Origin: Micropterix aruncella
Lineage: Eukaryota; Arthropoda; Insecta; Lepidoptera; Micropterigidae
Assembly: GCA_944548615.1 (NCBI GenBank)
Contig: OX155950.1
Span: forward strand, 30,287,691 to 30,351,690
Length of the DNA stretch: 64,000 nucleotides
Direction: 5' to 3'
In this document: piece after piece, positions 42,801-51,865 of the stretch
Layout: every line of letters begins with the position of its first letter
Position numbering within the stretch: the stretch's first letter is position 1
Translations under genes and position numbers: made by a program
The notes under the pieces: generated by a model
The model's input: the letters and a program-made list of their open reading frames with translations, nothing else
Databases searched by the model: none
What the model was told of the DNA's origin: nothing

Positions 42801-43456
42801 CGGAAACGGCGTAGAGGTGGAGGTTTTAGTTAATTAGCATTCTCACAACCCTTCGACTTTATCCTTTCGGGAGGGCGATGCAGCTGAGCGTCCCCATTAG
42901 CCCCCTCCTTCTCTGCCCCTTTCTTCCCTCTCTCTCGACCCCCGCCCCCAGTGCACAACCACTTCCTTTCCTCAAAACAAATGCGCGGAAAACGGAAAAA
43001 AAACTCACTCATAAATAAATGAGAACTATTTCCGCGGTACTTGCGCATTAATTAGATTACTCGTACATTCACAAATTGTGCGTTTTCTATGGTTCATTAT
43101 GGCCTTCGCCTCTAAAATTAAATTCCACGTGCAACTCCATTTGTCTCGCCGCAATAACAACAATTAATTGGCCGATTAATTTGACTAATTAGTTAGATTG
43201 GCGCAGAACATCAATTTTACGATAATGAAGAGTTTTCATATATACTGCCGAGCGACCGAAGCACGACCTAACACTAACTAGCATGCAAATTGTTTGATAA
43301 TAATTAGGTTTAGTTTGCATTATTGGCGCTGATTAATTATTGGAGTGACCGGGGAGGCGTGCGGGGTCAATATTCATCCAGGGCTCAATTCCTTGTATAC
43401 ATACATTAACGAGCCTGCCTTACTGGGTACAAAACATATCAGACACAGGTATATTT
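42801..43456. other. Unique sequence rich in TAATTA-type sites
   Basis: 43040-43350 contains at least eight ATTA/TAATTA cores (GCATTAATTAGATTACTC, CAATTAATTGG, GACTAATTAGTTAG, TAATAATTAGG, GATTAATTATTGG), the binding core of many homeodomain proteins. It has no match in the window and no coding frame. A developmental enhancer is possible but unproven. Confidence 0.35.
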
Positions 43457-43723
43457 GAGGCGACCAGAACCAGAGTGGCCCAAGTGGCATTTTGGTGATT
43501 TTGTGTTTAATGCAAAGATCCATATAAAATATCATTATTCCAGAGTCGCCCAAAATTACAATTCCAGAGTCGCCCAAAATTGATATCTTCAAGAAATCAT
43601 CAAAATAAAAATTATATGCCATACTACTTTTTTCCTATGTTCACTAAAGTTTTTCCTTTAACTATTTTGGCCCATATCCACAAAAATGATTTTTGCATTT
43701 GGGCCACTGGTTCTGGTGTCCTC
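43457..43723. mobile_element. MITE with about 30-bp imperfect TIRs
   Basis: Left GAGGCGACCAGAACCAGAGT, GGCCCAAGTGGCA; right complement GAGGACACCAGAACCAGTGG, CCCAAATGCA. ATTT flanks both sides (43453-43456 and 43724-43727), a possible 4-bp duplication. A 24-bp unit (ATTCCAGAGTCGCCCAAAAT) is duplicated inside at 43537-43580. No transposase. Confidence 0.65.
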
Positions 43724-43727
43724 ATTT

Positions 43728-44255
43728 GTGGGAGACAATCCAGTATTTAAAATTAATCATCAAAAAGAAAATTTACACGAAGCAAATACAGCCCAGTCTC
43801 TTGTTTCAAATTGGTTTACCGCAAAAATTCTTGTAATAAATTCTAAGAAAACAATATGTTAAAAATGTACACTGGCAAATGGTAAACAAACTGAAACAAA
43901 TTTGATATCAGAAAATGATAAGACTTGAACTTAAAAATGAATGAACTTTTTGGGATAGGCATAGGCTACAAATTGCAAAAAGCTCTACAGAGTTTGCTAT
44001 TAGGAAAATCAGGAAGACTCGAAGATTCAATTTCTGTAAGCGAACCAACTACCCCAGAAATTTATAACGACTATTGTCATTCTTTCTTCCGTAGAGGGAA
44101 CGCAGAGACTCGATGGACAAATATATTTAGTCCAAGCGTATGAGATCTAAGCTTGTCGTTTCCAGGAAAAAATTCCGGAAGTATTTTTCTCAACTGTTTT
44201 ACGTTGTCTTGACTACGCGTCTTGCATACGTTTGCTGATTCTCTTCGTTTCATGC
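43728..44255. other. Unassigned sequence with a 72-codon frame
   Basis: A + frame at 43925-44143 (MNLKMNELFGIGIGYKL start) has no known motif and no neighbour with which to make sense. I leave it uncalled. Confidence 0.3.
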
Positions 44256-44295
44256 GTTTCCTTAGGTCACATTTAAAGATGTGACCTAAGGAAAC
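44256..44295. repeat. Perfect hairpin, 17-bp arms
   Basis: Arms GTTTCCTTAGGTCACAT and its exact complement flank TTAAAG. Geometry (17-6-17) equals that of the hairpin at 49035-49074, but the sequence differs. Confidence 0.95.
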
Positions 44296-44879
44296 TAGGT
44301 AATCATAATATAATTGATTTTGGTCATATAAAATTCATAGCGCGGCTTTACCGCACTTTCAAAATGCCATTTTCCGCGTTTTTCTCTAAGTGACAAAATA
44401 TTACCATTTTTGAGTGCGCTTTAGCGGTGGTTTAGTACATCGAAGGAATTAAGCCTGCAAACATGAACTGTAGAAAATTTTGTCTACTCTAATTTTGTAC
44501 TAAATAATTGTTGTTAAAAATGCTTTATTTGTCAATTATAAGCAATAAACTAAATGACATGCATTTTTTTGCGGTTTTTCGCAATTCCTGAAGTTATCTT
44601 ACCTCGCCAGAGGTCGCAAAGTTATAAATCGGATTCAGCGTCCAACAAAACACATAAAACAGTTGAGTAAAAATTTGGATGGATTTGTCCGACCTGTAGT
44701 CTGGTTATGTATTTGAATTCGCTTGCGCGAGTTCTACCTGCTGTTGCAGCAATTCGTATTCGAATTTGTCTCGGACTCTTGGCGCCCTTTTATTATAAAC
44801 ACTCGGGATCGGTTGGATAATGAGCTGCTTCTAAGGATAAGTAACAGTAGGTAGCCTACACCCGCTTCTTAGGAAACGT
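44296..44879. other. Unassigned sequence
   Basis: No gene. GCTTTACCGCAC and GCTTTAGCGG around 44345 and 44420 are weakly repeated. Confidence 0.35.
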
Positions 44880-45030
44880 ACGTTTCCAGACTCCTCCGGC
44901 AGTTCGCCGGTAGGCTGCTTAGATAACCGGTGACAAACCGGGAGGCCCTGGTGCACAACCGCCCAGGGCCTCCCGAGGCGTTCACTCGGCACAAAATAGG
45001 TCCCAACTGTCAACGTACTGCAGGACACAG
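44880..45030 (-). repeat. Diverged relative of the LINE 3' UTR repeat, with hairpin
   Basis: GTTTCCAGACTCCTCCGGCA and TGCACAACCG resemble copy G (CCAGACTCCTCCAGCA, TGCACAACCGATTGG). A 12-bp perfect stem (GGGAGGCCCTGG, 44940-44951 with 44963-44974) encloses the TGCACAACCG segment. It appears to be a distinct subfamily. Confidence 0.5.
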
Positions 45031-45190
45031 CTTCCGGCCCTTTTAGATAGTCCCTCTTCGGGAAGACTGCGTAATAGACGTTATTACATCCAATCTACAC
45101 GGTTTGTTCAGCCCCTAAGGTAGATTAGGCCGCTAGCTGACGTGAACACGGCGCACCTGGTCTACTTCAGCTTTTTCCATACGAGAAATT

Positions 45191-45319
45191 TATGGTATAC
45201 TGCTGCTGAGGGCTGCTAACGTGAAATCTGCCTTTGTGCTGCAAAAGAGGGTTATTCGGCTTATATGCGAACTAGGCTCCAGGGACATAGAACATAAACT
45301 TTTTAAGGAAATTATGTAA
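45191..45319 (+). pseudogene. LINE reverse-transcriptase thumb fragment
   Basis: The frame reads YGILLLRAANVKSAFVLQKR, VIRLICELGSRDIEHKLFKE, IM, stop. (Y)GI-x-x-W-G ... F-x-L-Q-K-(R/K)-x-I-R is the classic post-palm motif of jockey/CR1-like LINE reverse transcriptases; here the usual Trp-Gly is altered. About 43 codons remain. Confidence 0.82.
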
Positions 45320-45650
45320 TGTTTTTAATGATAATTATATAATCATGTCCGCAAAAATCTAACAAAGTTCACAAAATAAACGACAGCCACAATGTAAATA
45401 CGAGGAACGGAAATAAACTTTTCTTTCCCATGCTTCGACAAAACCATAGAATCATCTTTTATGGGGCAGTGTATACAACTTTATCATAGAACAATTTAAG
45501 TAGCGAAATAAAACACACTTTATAAAATATACAGTAAATTAACTAATGAAGGAGCATAGTGTTAATTAATCGACATAATTTTGCTCAATGTGCTACTTAA
45601 GAATAAGAATAATTTTATTTCCGAAAAAAGCTTTAAATGATTGTATAGAA
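45320..45650. other. Unassigned AT-rich sequence
   Basis: No gene seen; might include 3' sequence of the preceding LINE fragment. Confidence 0.35.
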
Positions 45651-45698
45651 AGTCTGCCTAACTAGGCCCAAGCCTGTACCAAGGTAAACTCGACTATG
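45651..45698 (-). repeat. Conserved GCCTAGTTAGG element end, copy 3
   Basis: Reverse complement of the 15874-15927 sequence, with AGTCGAGTTTACCTTGGTA, CAGGCTTGGGCCTAGTTAGG, and CAGACTTTCTA. Confidence 0.72.
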
Positions 45699-45965
45699 TT
45701 AGTTATAATTTTTGAATTGTAAATTGTGGACAGTGTGTGCACAAATTAAAATACAAAAATATATAACTATGAAAAGGAAAAAATACAATAAAAGGAATCT
45801 AATAGTTCTAATTTATTTATTCTTAATAGTTTATTCTTTTGTGACCAAATAATTATTTTATTACGACAATTTATTATTAATTTTTTTTTTTTTTTTTTGT
45901 TACAAAAATATTTTGTTTTTGTAATAATCACAATTATGAACAAGCACGCACAAAATTAAACGTTC

Positions 45966-46010
45966 ACCTTAGAACAGGTCCCGGCCTAGTTAGGTGGCGT
46001 TGTCACTGGA
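45966..46010 (+). repeat. Conserved GCCTAGTTAGG element end, copy 4
   Basis: CACCTTAGAACAGGTCCCGG and CCTAGTTAGGTGGCG, 650 bp downstream of, and co-oriented with, the LINE thumb fragment at 45191. An AATAAATAAATAAATAA tail-like run follows at 46109. Confidence 0.68.
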
Positions 46011-46969
46011 CTTTGCTATGTATTCATTTTCTGCTATTTATTCAATGTTTAAAATATTTAATGCATAGTTCCTAAGATAAAATTGTTTTAAATTATTCTT
46101 GAATTACTTAAATAAATAAATAAATAATTAGTTTTTATCTCATGAGCTCTTTCAATCTGTGTACCTGAATAATGTGAAATGATACCTAATACTGCATAAT
46201 AATGTCGGAAAAAATATACAGAAATCAAAAAATAACTAGTAAACACATTATTAAAATAATGATTAAAATAATTGGAAATAATAAATAAATAATAAATTCA
46301 ATACTTTTTATTGACTATGTCAATGTAGTACTATTTATATATTTATTTTACTGATTATATCACCTCCAAGTTAATCATTGTGAAACCTTATCTCAGCTTG
46401 TTTCCTATATAAACGAATGTCATGAAATAAATATGTGTAAAAGTTGGATTTTCGAATCTTTTTCTTACATTTCTTTAAACTATTTGACGTCATATATTGA
46501 GCTCTTAAAACTTTTAGTTTATCACTTGCGCAAGTATTTAAAATCATTCACTGTTTATATCCCTGAGTTCGATACCCTGTCGTGGTACAACGATGTCTCT
46601 ATTGTTGTAACCTCGCCTTGTCAGTACTCCTCCTTGACTACAACCTCGCCGTCTGATATTTTAGAAAAAGACCAAGAATAATCCATCGAGGCTCATACAA
46701 TATGTTCCAGAACACCGCATCGGCTTATTTTCGTCCACGAAAGTTCGATACGCGGACCCCCGAAACATGCGCGTGATATTTAGTGTATGATAAATTTTCA
46801 GTTGATATACAACGTAGGTACATCATACTTATGTAGAGAGATGTTCATATCATAAGAATGTGTTTTCACTCAATTGACTTTTGGCAGAGTCGCCCCCCTA
46901 ACAATTCCTTACGAATTCGAACTAAACAGTAACTATGACCTATTTGGAATTAATATCGTTATTCATCTA
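46011..46969. other. Unassigned AT-rich sequence
   Basis: No gene recognised before the DD41D element. A frame at 46433-46681 has no domain. Confidence 0.35.
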
Positions 46970-46997
46970 CTGGGTGGCGCAATAGAACGTGCATATT
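46970..46997 (+). repeat. Left terminal inverted repeat of DD41D element
   Basis: CTGGGTGGCGCAATAGAACG then TGCATATT, preceded by TA. Confidence 0.95.
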
Positions 46998-47084
46998 GCA
47001 TCATTTTTTTGGTGGGGTGGAAAGCGCGCGGGCGGGGGGAACCTTACCTCGTTGGTTAGGCGGGCTCATGGAGTTTTAGTTACT

Positions 47085-48173
47085 ATGAGTCACTTCGACG
47101 GGAAGCAACGCGCATTTTGCGTGCGCGCGTTTTACCAGACCTCTCGTTCATACGTTGTTATTAGGCGACTATATTGTTCTGAATATGAACTACGGCGAAT
47201 CAGTCAAGCTCCGAGTGCTAATTTAATTAAAATATGGATAAAGCGTTTCGAAGAGACTGGCTCAACGTTTAAACCCAAAGCAAAAGGTCGTCCAAGAACA
47301 TCTAGGACCGAAGACAATATTGAGAGAGTTATGCAGTCGGTACAAGGAGAACCACAAATGTCTACTCGCAAGAGATCGTCCGTCTTACACTTATCGCGAC
47401 GAAGTTTGCAACGAATTTTAAAGTTGGATCTTAAATTGCATCCATACAAGCTGCAATTAACACAAGAATTGAAAGAATCTGACTTCGGAGCAAGGCTCGC
47501 ATTTGCTGATGAAATGCTGAATCGGTTTTCCAATTGTGACAACATCCTTTTCTCTGATGAGGCTCATTTTCACATGAATGGGTTCGTAAACCGTCAAAAT
47601 TGTCGTTACTGGCATAGTGAGAATCCTAAACTTAAACATCAGAAACCACTGCATAGTCCTAAAGTGACAGTATGGGCAGCAATCTCGGGCAGAGGAATAG
47701 TGGGTCCGTTTTTCTTTGAAAATGCGCGTGGACAAAACGTCACTGTTAATACCCAACGCTATGTTGCTATGTTGGAAGGCTTTTTGGCTCCAGAACTTGA
47801 AAATTCAAGAATAAGGAATTCTAGGACATGGTTTCAACAAGATGGAGCCACTTGTCACACATCTAATGACTCCATGGCGGTTGTGAAACAGATGTTCCCT
47901 GGAAAAGTGATTTCAAAGAGAGGTGATATCCCATGGCCCCCACGTAGTCCGGACTTAACGCCTCCTGACTTTTTTTTGTGGGGGTACCTTAAACACAAAG
48001 TCTACAGCAATAATCCAAGAAACATCGACGAGCTCAAGCAGAATATCCGTGGTGAAATGGCAGCAATCACACCAGCATTACTGAACAAAGTTTTCAATAA
48101 TTTCCGTTTGCGGTTAGAGGAGTGCCGTCGTAGAGAGGGTCATCATTTAGATGATGTTATTTTTAAAAAATAA
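47085..48173 (+). CDS. DD41D transposase, 362 residues
   Basis: Catalyses cut-and-paste transposition of the surrounding element at TA sites. I start at ATG 47085 because residues from MSHFDGKQRAFCV align with the usual N-terminus; the open frame extends upstream to 46989, inside the TIR. Residues 5-120 form a paired-like DNA-binding region: a first helix-turn-helix (ending APSANLIKIWIKRFEETGS, 42-60), a KGRPR linker (67-71), and a second helix-turn-helix (LSRRSLQRILK). The DDE fold has FSDEAHFHMNG (D158), WFQQDGATCHT (D253) and SPDLTPPDFFLWG (D295). D253 and D295 are 41 residues apart with Asp third, the DD41D spacing known from rosa/Visitor-type elements. AATAAA overlaps the TAA stop. All key residues are present. 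Confidence 0.93.
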   Translation: MSHFDGKQRAFCVRAFYQTSRSYVVIRRLYCSEYELRRISQAPSANLIKIWIKRFEETGSTFKPKAKGRPRTSRTEDNIERVMQSVQGEPQMSTRKRSSVLHLSRRSLQRILKLDLKLHPYKLQLTQELKESDFGARLAFADEMLNRFSNCDNILFSDEAHFHMNGFVNRQNCRYWHSENPKLKHQKPLHSPKVTVWAAISGRGIVGPFFFENARGQNVTVNTQRYVAMLEGFLAPELENSRIRNSRTWFQQDGATCHTSNDSMAVVKQMFPGKVISKRGDIPWPPRSPDLTPPDFFLWGYLKHKVYSNNPRNIDELKQNIRGEMAAITPALLNKVFNNFRLRLEECRRREGHHLDDVIFKK

Positions 48174-48327
48174 ACTTCAGTTCTTACTTAACAATTCCTC
48201 AGTTTTATTTTAACTATACCTGTTGTATTTATTTTTTTAATGATGTTATTTTTAAAAAATAAACTTCAGTTCTTACTTAACAATTCTTCAGTTTTATTTT
48301 AACTATACCTGTTGTATTTATTTTTTT
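48151..48327 (+). repeat. 89-bp tandem duplication spanning the transposase stop
   Basis: 48151-48239 and 48240-48327 match with about one or two differences (AATTCCTCAG versus AATTCTTCAG). The first copy contains the last codons and stop; the second lies in the 3' UTR. The duplication lies inside the right TIR and does not damage the gene. Confidence 0.92.
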
Positions 48328-48339
48328 ATATTTTTTTTA

Positions 48340-48367
48340 AATATGCACGTTCTATTGCGCCACCCTG
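48340..48367 (-). repeat. Right terminal inverted repeat of DD41D element
   Basis: Complement reads CAGGGTGGCGCAATAGAACG then TGCATATT, followed on the + strand by TA. Confidence 0.95.
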
Positions 48368-48369
48368 TA

Positions 48370-49034
48370 TATTATATTTTCTTGTCATTGTGTAAACTTT
48401 ATATAACACAAATTGAGTTTTATTGAACCAGCTATTGTTGAAAATTTATTCAGCGTATATGTTATATTTATTTAGGCATATACATACCAAAGTGTGCAAA
48501 TATATTGTGCTTAAACATTTTGAATAATTAAAAAAAACATAGGATATATCTTGTACTATTAATTTTGTATACATAAAGGAGGTTTTGTATACATTTTCTA
48601 TACAGATATATGTATACATTTTGTATATTTATTCGTTACGTTTCTTTTTTTCATTTGTGCAATGGAACATCAAAAACATTGACGTTCACCGAACGAAAGA
48701 TATTATACTTAGAAAATACCTACTTGTATATGTAAAATATATGTAAAATAATTCGGAATGTTTTAAATTCTATTATATCGTATTTTAAAATAATTATAAA
48801 CGTATTTTAAAAAAGGGACCCCTGTTTTTTTTTGATCGTTCTTTTTAGTGTAGCCTATATAATCCGTTGATTTTTTAAATTATACAACATCATTTAATAT
48901 AATTTCCTTCACTCTTCAGAATACGTACGAAAGGTTTAATTAATTTTTTGAATTGATTTACTAATTATGTATGAATACGATCGGACGCTGAAGAGATCAG
49001 TAATGGACAATAATTGGGGCTTATTGTGTTTGAA
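48370..49034. other. Unassigned AT-rich sequence
   Basis: No gene. TTTTGTATACATT-type motifs repeat at 48565-48625. Confidence 0.4.
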
Positions 49035-49074
49035 AGCATTATGTTCCTAGATTTATGTCTAGGAACATAATGCT
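49035..49074. repeat. Perfect hairpin, 17-bp arms
   Basis: Arms AGCATTATGTTCCTAGA and its exact complement flank TTTATG. It lies just downstream (minus strand) of the zinc-finger frame. Confidence 0.95.
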
Positions 49075-49099
49075 AACTAGAATGATGATGATGTCCTCC

Positions 49100-49363
49100 T
49101 CATCGTGATCCGACGACGGCGACCTCTTCGTTGACAGAACTTCTTCGAATATGCGCGCGGAAGTGACTAGTGAATCCCAGTTTGTTTTTGAAGGTCCGAT
49201 TACAACGACTACAGTAGAGTTCACCGCAGTCGTTGTAAGTATATGTGTAACTGGGCTTCGGACGAGTTTTGCTCTGTTGGCGGTTCGAGTCGAGGTTTTT
49301 TTCGTCAAACTCTTTAATTTTTGTGGTCACCGTGGAGCGCCCAGCTCCCAGGTGGAATACCAC
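49100..49363 (-). pseudogene. C2H2 zinc-finger-bearing fragment
   Basis: The minus-strand frame (87 codons) contains LYCSRCNRTFKNKLGFTSHF then RAH: C-x2-C-x12-H-x3-H, a single C2H2 finger with an LGFTSH in place of the usual TGEKP-linked repeat. Single fingers of the form C-x2-C-x-R-x-(F/C) ... G-(L/F)-x-S-H-x-R-x-H are common near the C-terminus of some LINE proteins, so retroelement origin is likely; a host exon cannot be excluded. Upstream residues (RSTVTTKIKEFDEKN) give no further clue. Confidence 0.5.
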
Positions 49364-50639
49364 TGGCGGTTAGGTGCCTTTTTAACACATCTTTATAGCG
49401 TAGGTGCTGTCCGCCGACTATGCGTGCGCCTTTTGAGAGTTGGGCATAAAACACGGCTTTCGGGAGGCGGGAGGCAGATTAATAAAGTTATGCTAATTAA
49501 CCTCCAATCTGACGTGTTGTCTCGTTTAGCAAATGCTCATTATCGCGAACATTTTTCCTGCCTAATAAGCACTAATTGCATTTACAATGCATATTTTGAC
49601 CCGGGGCGGCTGTCCATCATTAGTGAATCGTTAATCAATTAATATTGAACTTCGGTTAATCACGTAATTTATTACGTTCGATTGTTTACTGCAATCTGGT
49701 TTATACCGCGTCGTATTTTAATGAGTAATAACAAATCGCCTAATTCCACAAAATGCTAACGAGGGTGGTTTTATCGAAACGTAATTGTATTTTAAATGAA
49801 ATGGCTTGTTTTAATTAACGATGAACATGCTACGTAGTAAATAATAAATAATAATACTTCAAAAATTGATTTGGATATTTATTGGCTGATTGCATAATAT
49901 GACGTAAAGTAGTATATTTAAATTGATCTTCAGAAGCACAAAATCAACCTAATATTATGGTTGCAAGGTCATTCTCATTATTTCAATCAAAATTTTTAAA
50001 ATAGCCAATCATTCTTTCATTTTACTGAGACAATGTGTTCTGGAAAGTAATAGAGAATAAAAAAAATATTACAGAAATGTATTTTTGCGATGAAATAACG
50101 AGAAATTTCGTATATTTTTTTCCCACTGGTATATTGTGTATATTGTGCACGTATAATGGTGGCATATTGTATATATTGGTATATTGTGCGCCTAGTGGAA
50201 ATAATATAAGTTGCACTTGGTGAAGTGTGTTATACTCCATAATATAAATCATGATATTGACTTTATATATATATTTTTATGTACTTTTGCATGGCCGATA
50301 ATCAAACCTTAATATACTGGTATTAAAATATCACAAATGATATCGAATTAGAGTGTTTAAGAAGCAATAAAATAAAAATATTAAAAATTACTCGGTTATG
50401 TTAGGTCGATTTGAAGAAACATTATCAATGATAATACAGGATTTGCGCGACATGCTGGCAATCCTTTCAATGAGGGAAACTATGTATGTACATGTAAATA
50501 AATAATTAAAAAAAGGTTTTTTTAATTACATCATTACACCATTCACGGCGGCACCTGAAATAAGAATGTGGTAAGTTTCTGAATCTATTAAAGTTAATAA
50601 CAACCTGTTGTTGTTAACCTAATTATCAATGAATTACTA
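49364..50639. other. Unassigned; unique-looking block at 49500-49800
   Basis: 49500-49760 is rich in ATTA cores (GCTAATTAAC, GCACTAATTGC, AATCAATTAATATTG) and matches nothing else in the window. From 49800 on it is AT-rich without recognisable content; a TATATTGTG-type repeat lies near 50133-50190. Confidence 0.35.
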
Positions 50640-51194
50640 GATATTATACTCATTATGATGACTGTATTGGGAATGATCAAGAAGACCATAGTGTGGAAGT
50701 CAGATGTCGCATCGAACAACCTAGAGCTGCGTTTATCAAAATGAGCCAACTCTTCTGCAACCGGGGTCTCAAACTCTCCACTAGATGCCGCCTGGTGCGG
50801 TTACATATTTTCAGTCATGTACGGAGTAGAAACGCGGAAACTAACCTAGACTTTGTGTAAAAGGTTAGAAGTTTTCGAAATGTGGATTTACAGGAGAATA
50901 CTGAAAAGATCTTGGACGGATAGAGTCACAAATGAGGCTGTACAGCAAGGAATGTACAAAGGATTGGAATTACTGAAGACCATAAAGAGAAGGAAATTAC
51001 AATACATGGGCCACATAATGCGTGGTAACAAATACCACCTTCTCCAATTAATTCTGCAAGAAAAGATAAAAGGCCGCCGAATACCTAGTCGATAAAGGAC
51101 CCACTGGCTACAAAACCTCGTTGAATGGTTTACCACCGAGTTGTTCCGCGCCGCAACATCAATGGCCCAAGCGGCTAATAGGACCTTGCTGAGT
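50640..51194 (+). pseudogene. LINE endonuclease-reverse transcriptase, C-terminal part
   Basis: In three frames joined by small indels the + strand encodes EDHSVEVRCRIEQPRAAFIK, MSQLFCNRGLKLSTRCRLVR, then SVMYGVETRKLT, then TLCKRLEVFEMWIYRRILKR, SWTDRVTNEAVQQ, ELLKTIKRRKLQYMGHIMRG and LLQLILQEKIKGRR, and after another shift ELFRAATSMAQAANRTLLS with stop at about 51194. This motif order is the C-terminal third of the endonuclease-reverse transcriptases (craniofacial-protein-like annotation in many arthropod genomes) of RTE-like or related LINEs. The YADD core is absent. The stop is followed directly by the repeat at 51195, which is thereby identified as this LINE's 3' UTR. Confidence 0.88.
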
Positions 51195-51865
51195 TAGCCA
51201 TAAAAACCCATTCTGTTAAGGGTTGGTCACACTCACGGGTCAACACCCATCCGGCGGCCACCACGCATGAAGTGCGAGCCTGGGCAGGACTCTGGCCTTA
51301 GGGCTAGTTTCCCCAAGGAGGTAACCTTCTGGCGCTCCTGGACGGTCTGCGCACCGTGCGGCGTAAGCCAATCGATTGTGCATTCTGACTAACAGTCGGG
51401 GGAGTCTGGAAGCAGTACTGTTTTCTATAGAGCGGGGGTAATTGCGGACCTAACGGCGACTGCTCTTGAAACGACCATCGGCTACCCGATCCTGTGTCAA
51501 CAGCCGGGCAAAGGATGCCGTGGTCCGGGATAGATTCGGTTTACACCATTTCACCGCTTCGTAAGGGAGAGGACCGCGCAAGCGACCTCGAACTCGTAAC
51601 CAATCGAGAGACCGGAGTAATCTAGTCGCAATTGGTAGTAAGGGCGTGAGTGTAAGCCCGCTGGATAACATACCTGGCTATCTCGCGGATAAGGCGTTGG
51701 CCTCTTACTGGCATGTGGCGGAGCTTGACGGTGGACTGTTTTGCCCGTCTTCTGCGATGACTTCACGGGAGATCGTTAATTCGATAGATCGATAACGAAA
51801 AATCGTTAAAACTTCCTGAGGTGACGGGTTCGCCCGTTGTAGTTGACAACTCTATTTGGCCAGAG
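51195..51865 (+). repeat. LINE 3' UTR repeat, copy E (reference copy)
   Basis: Longest and clearest copy, about 670 bp, joined to its own ORF. Landmarks: GGTTGGTCACACTCACGGG, CCTGGGCAGGACTCTGGCC, CTGGACGGTCTGCGCACCG, CAGTCGGGGGAGTCTGG, AGAGCGGGGGTAATTGCGG, GTTTACACCATTTCACCGC, GTAACCAATCGAGAGACCGG, ending GTTAAAACTTCCTGAGGTGA and GTAGTTGACAACTCT. High GC relative to flanks. No A-rich tail is visible after the end. Confidence 0.9.

Larger units (their letters stand above)
46970..48367 (+). mobile_element. Apparently intact DD41D Tc1/mariner-group transposon
   Basis: 28-bp terminal inverted repeats start C(T/A)GGGTGGCGCAATAGAA and continue CGTGCATATT, with one mismatch between ends (46970-46997 and 48340-48367). 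The element is flanked by TA at 46968-46969 and 48368-48369, the target duplication of this superfamily. Its 1398 bp contain a full-length transposase with no stop or frameshift. Only one copy is visible in this window. TIRs nearly identical plus an open gene suggest recent activity. Confidence 0.93.

Noticed and set aside
44940..44974. Hairpin as a transcription terminator or tRNA arm
   Set aside because: It sits in a diverged LINE 3' UTR relative; no tRNA A/B boxes or cloverleaf could be drawn.
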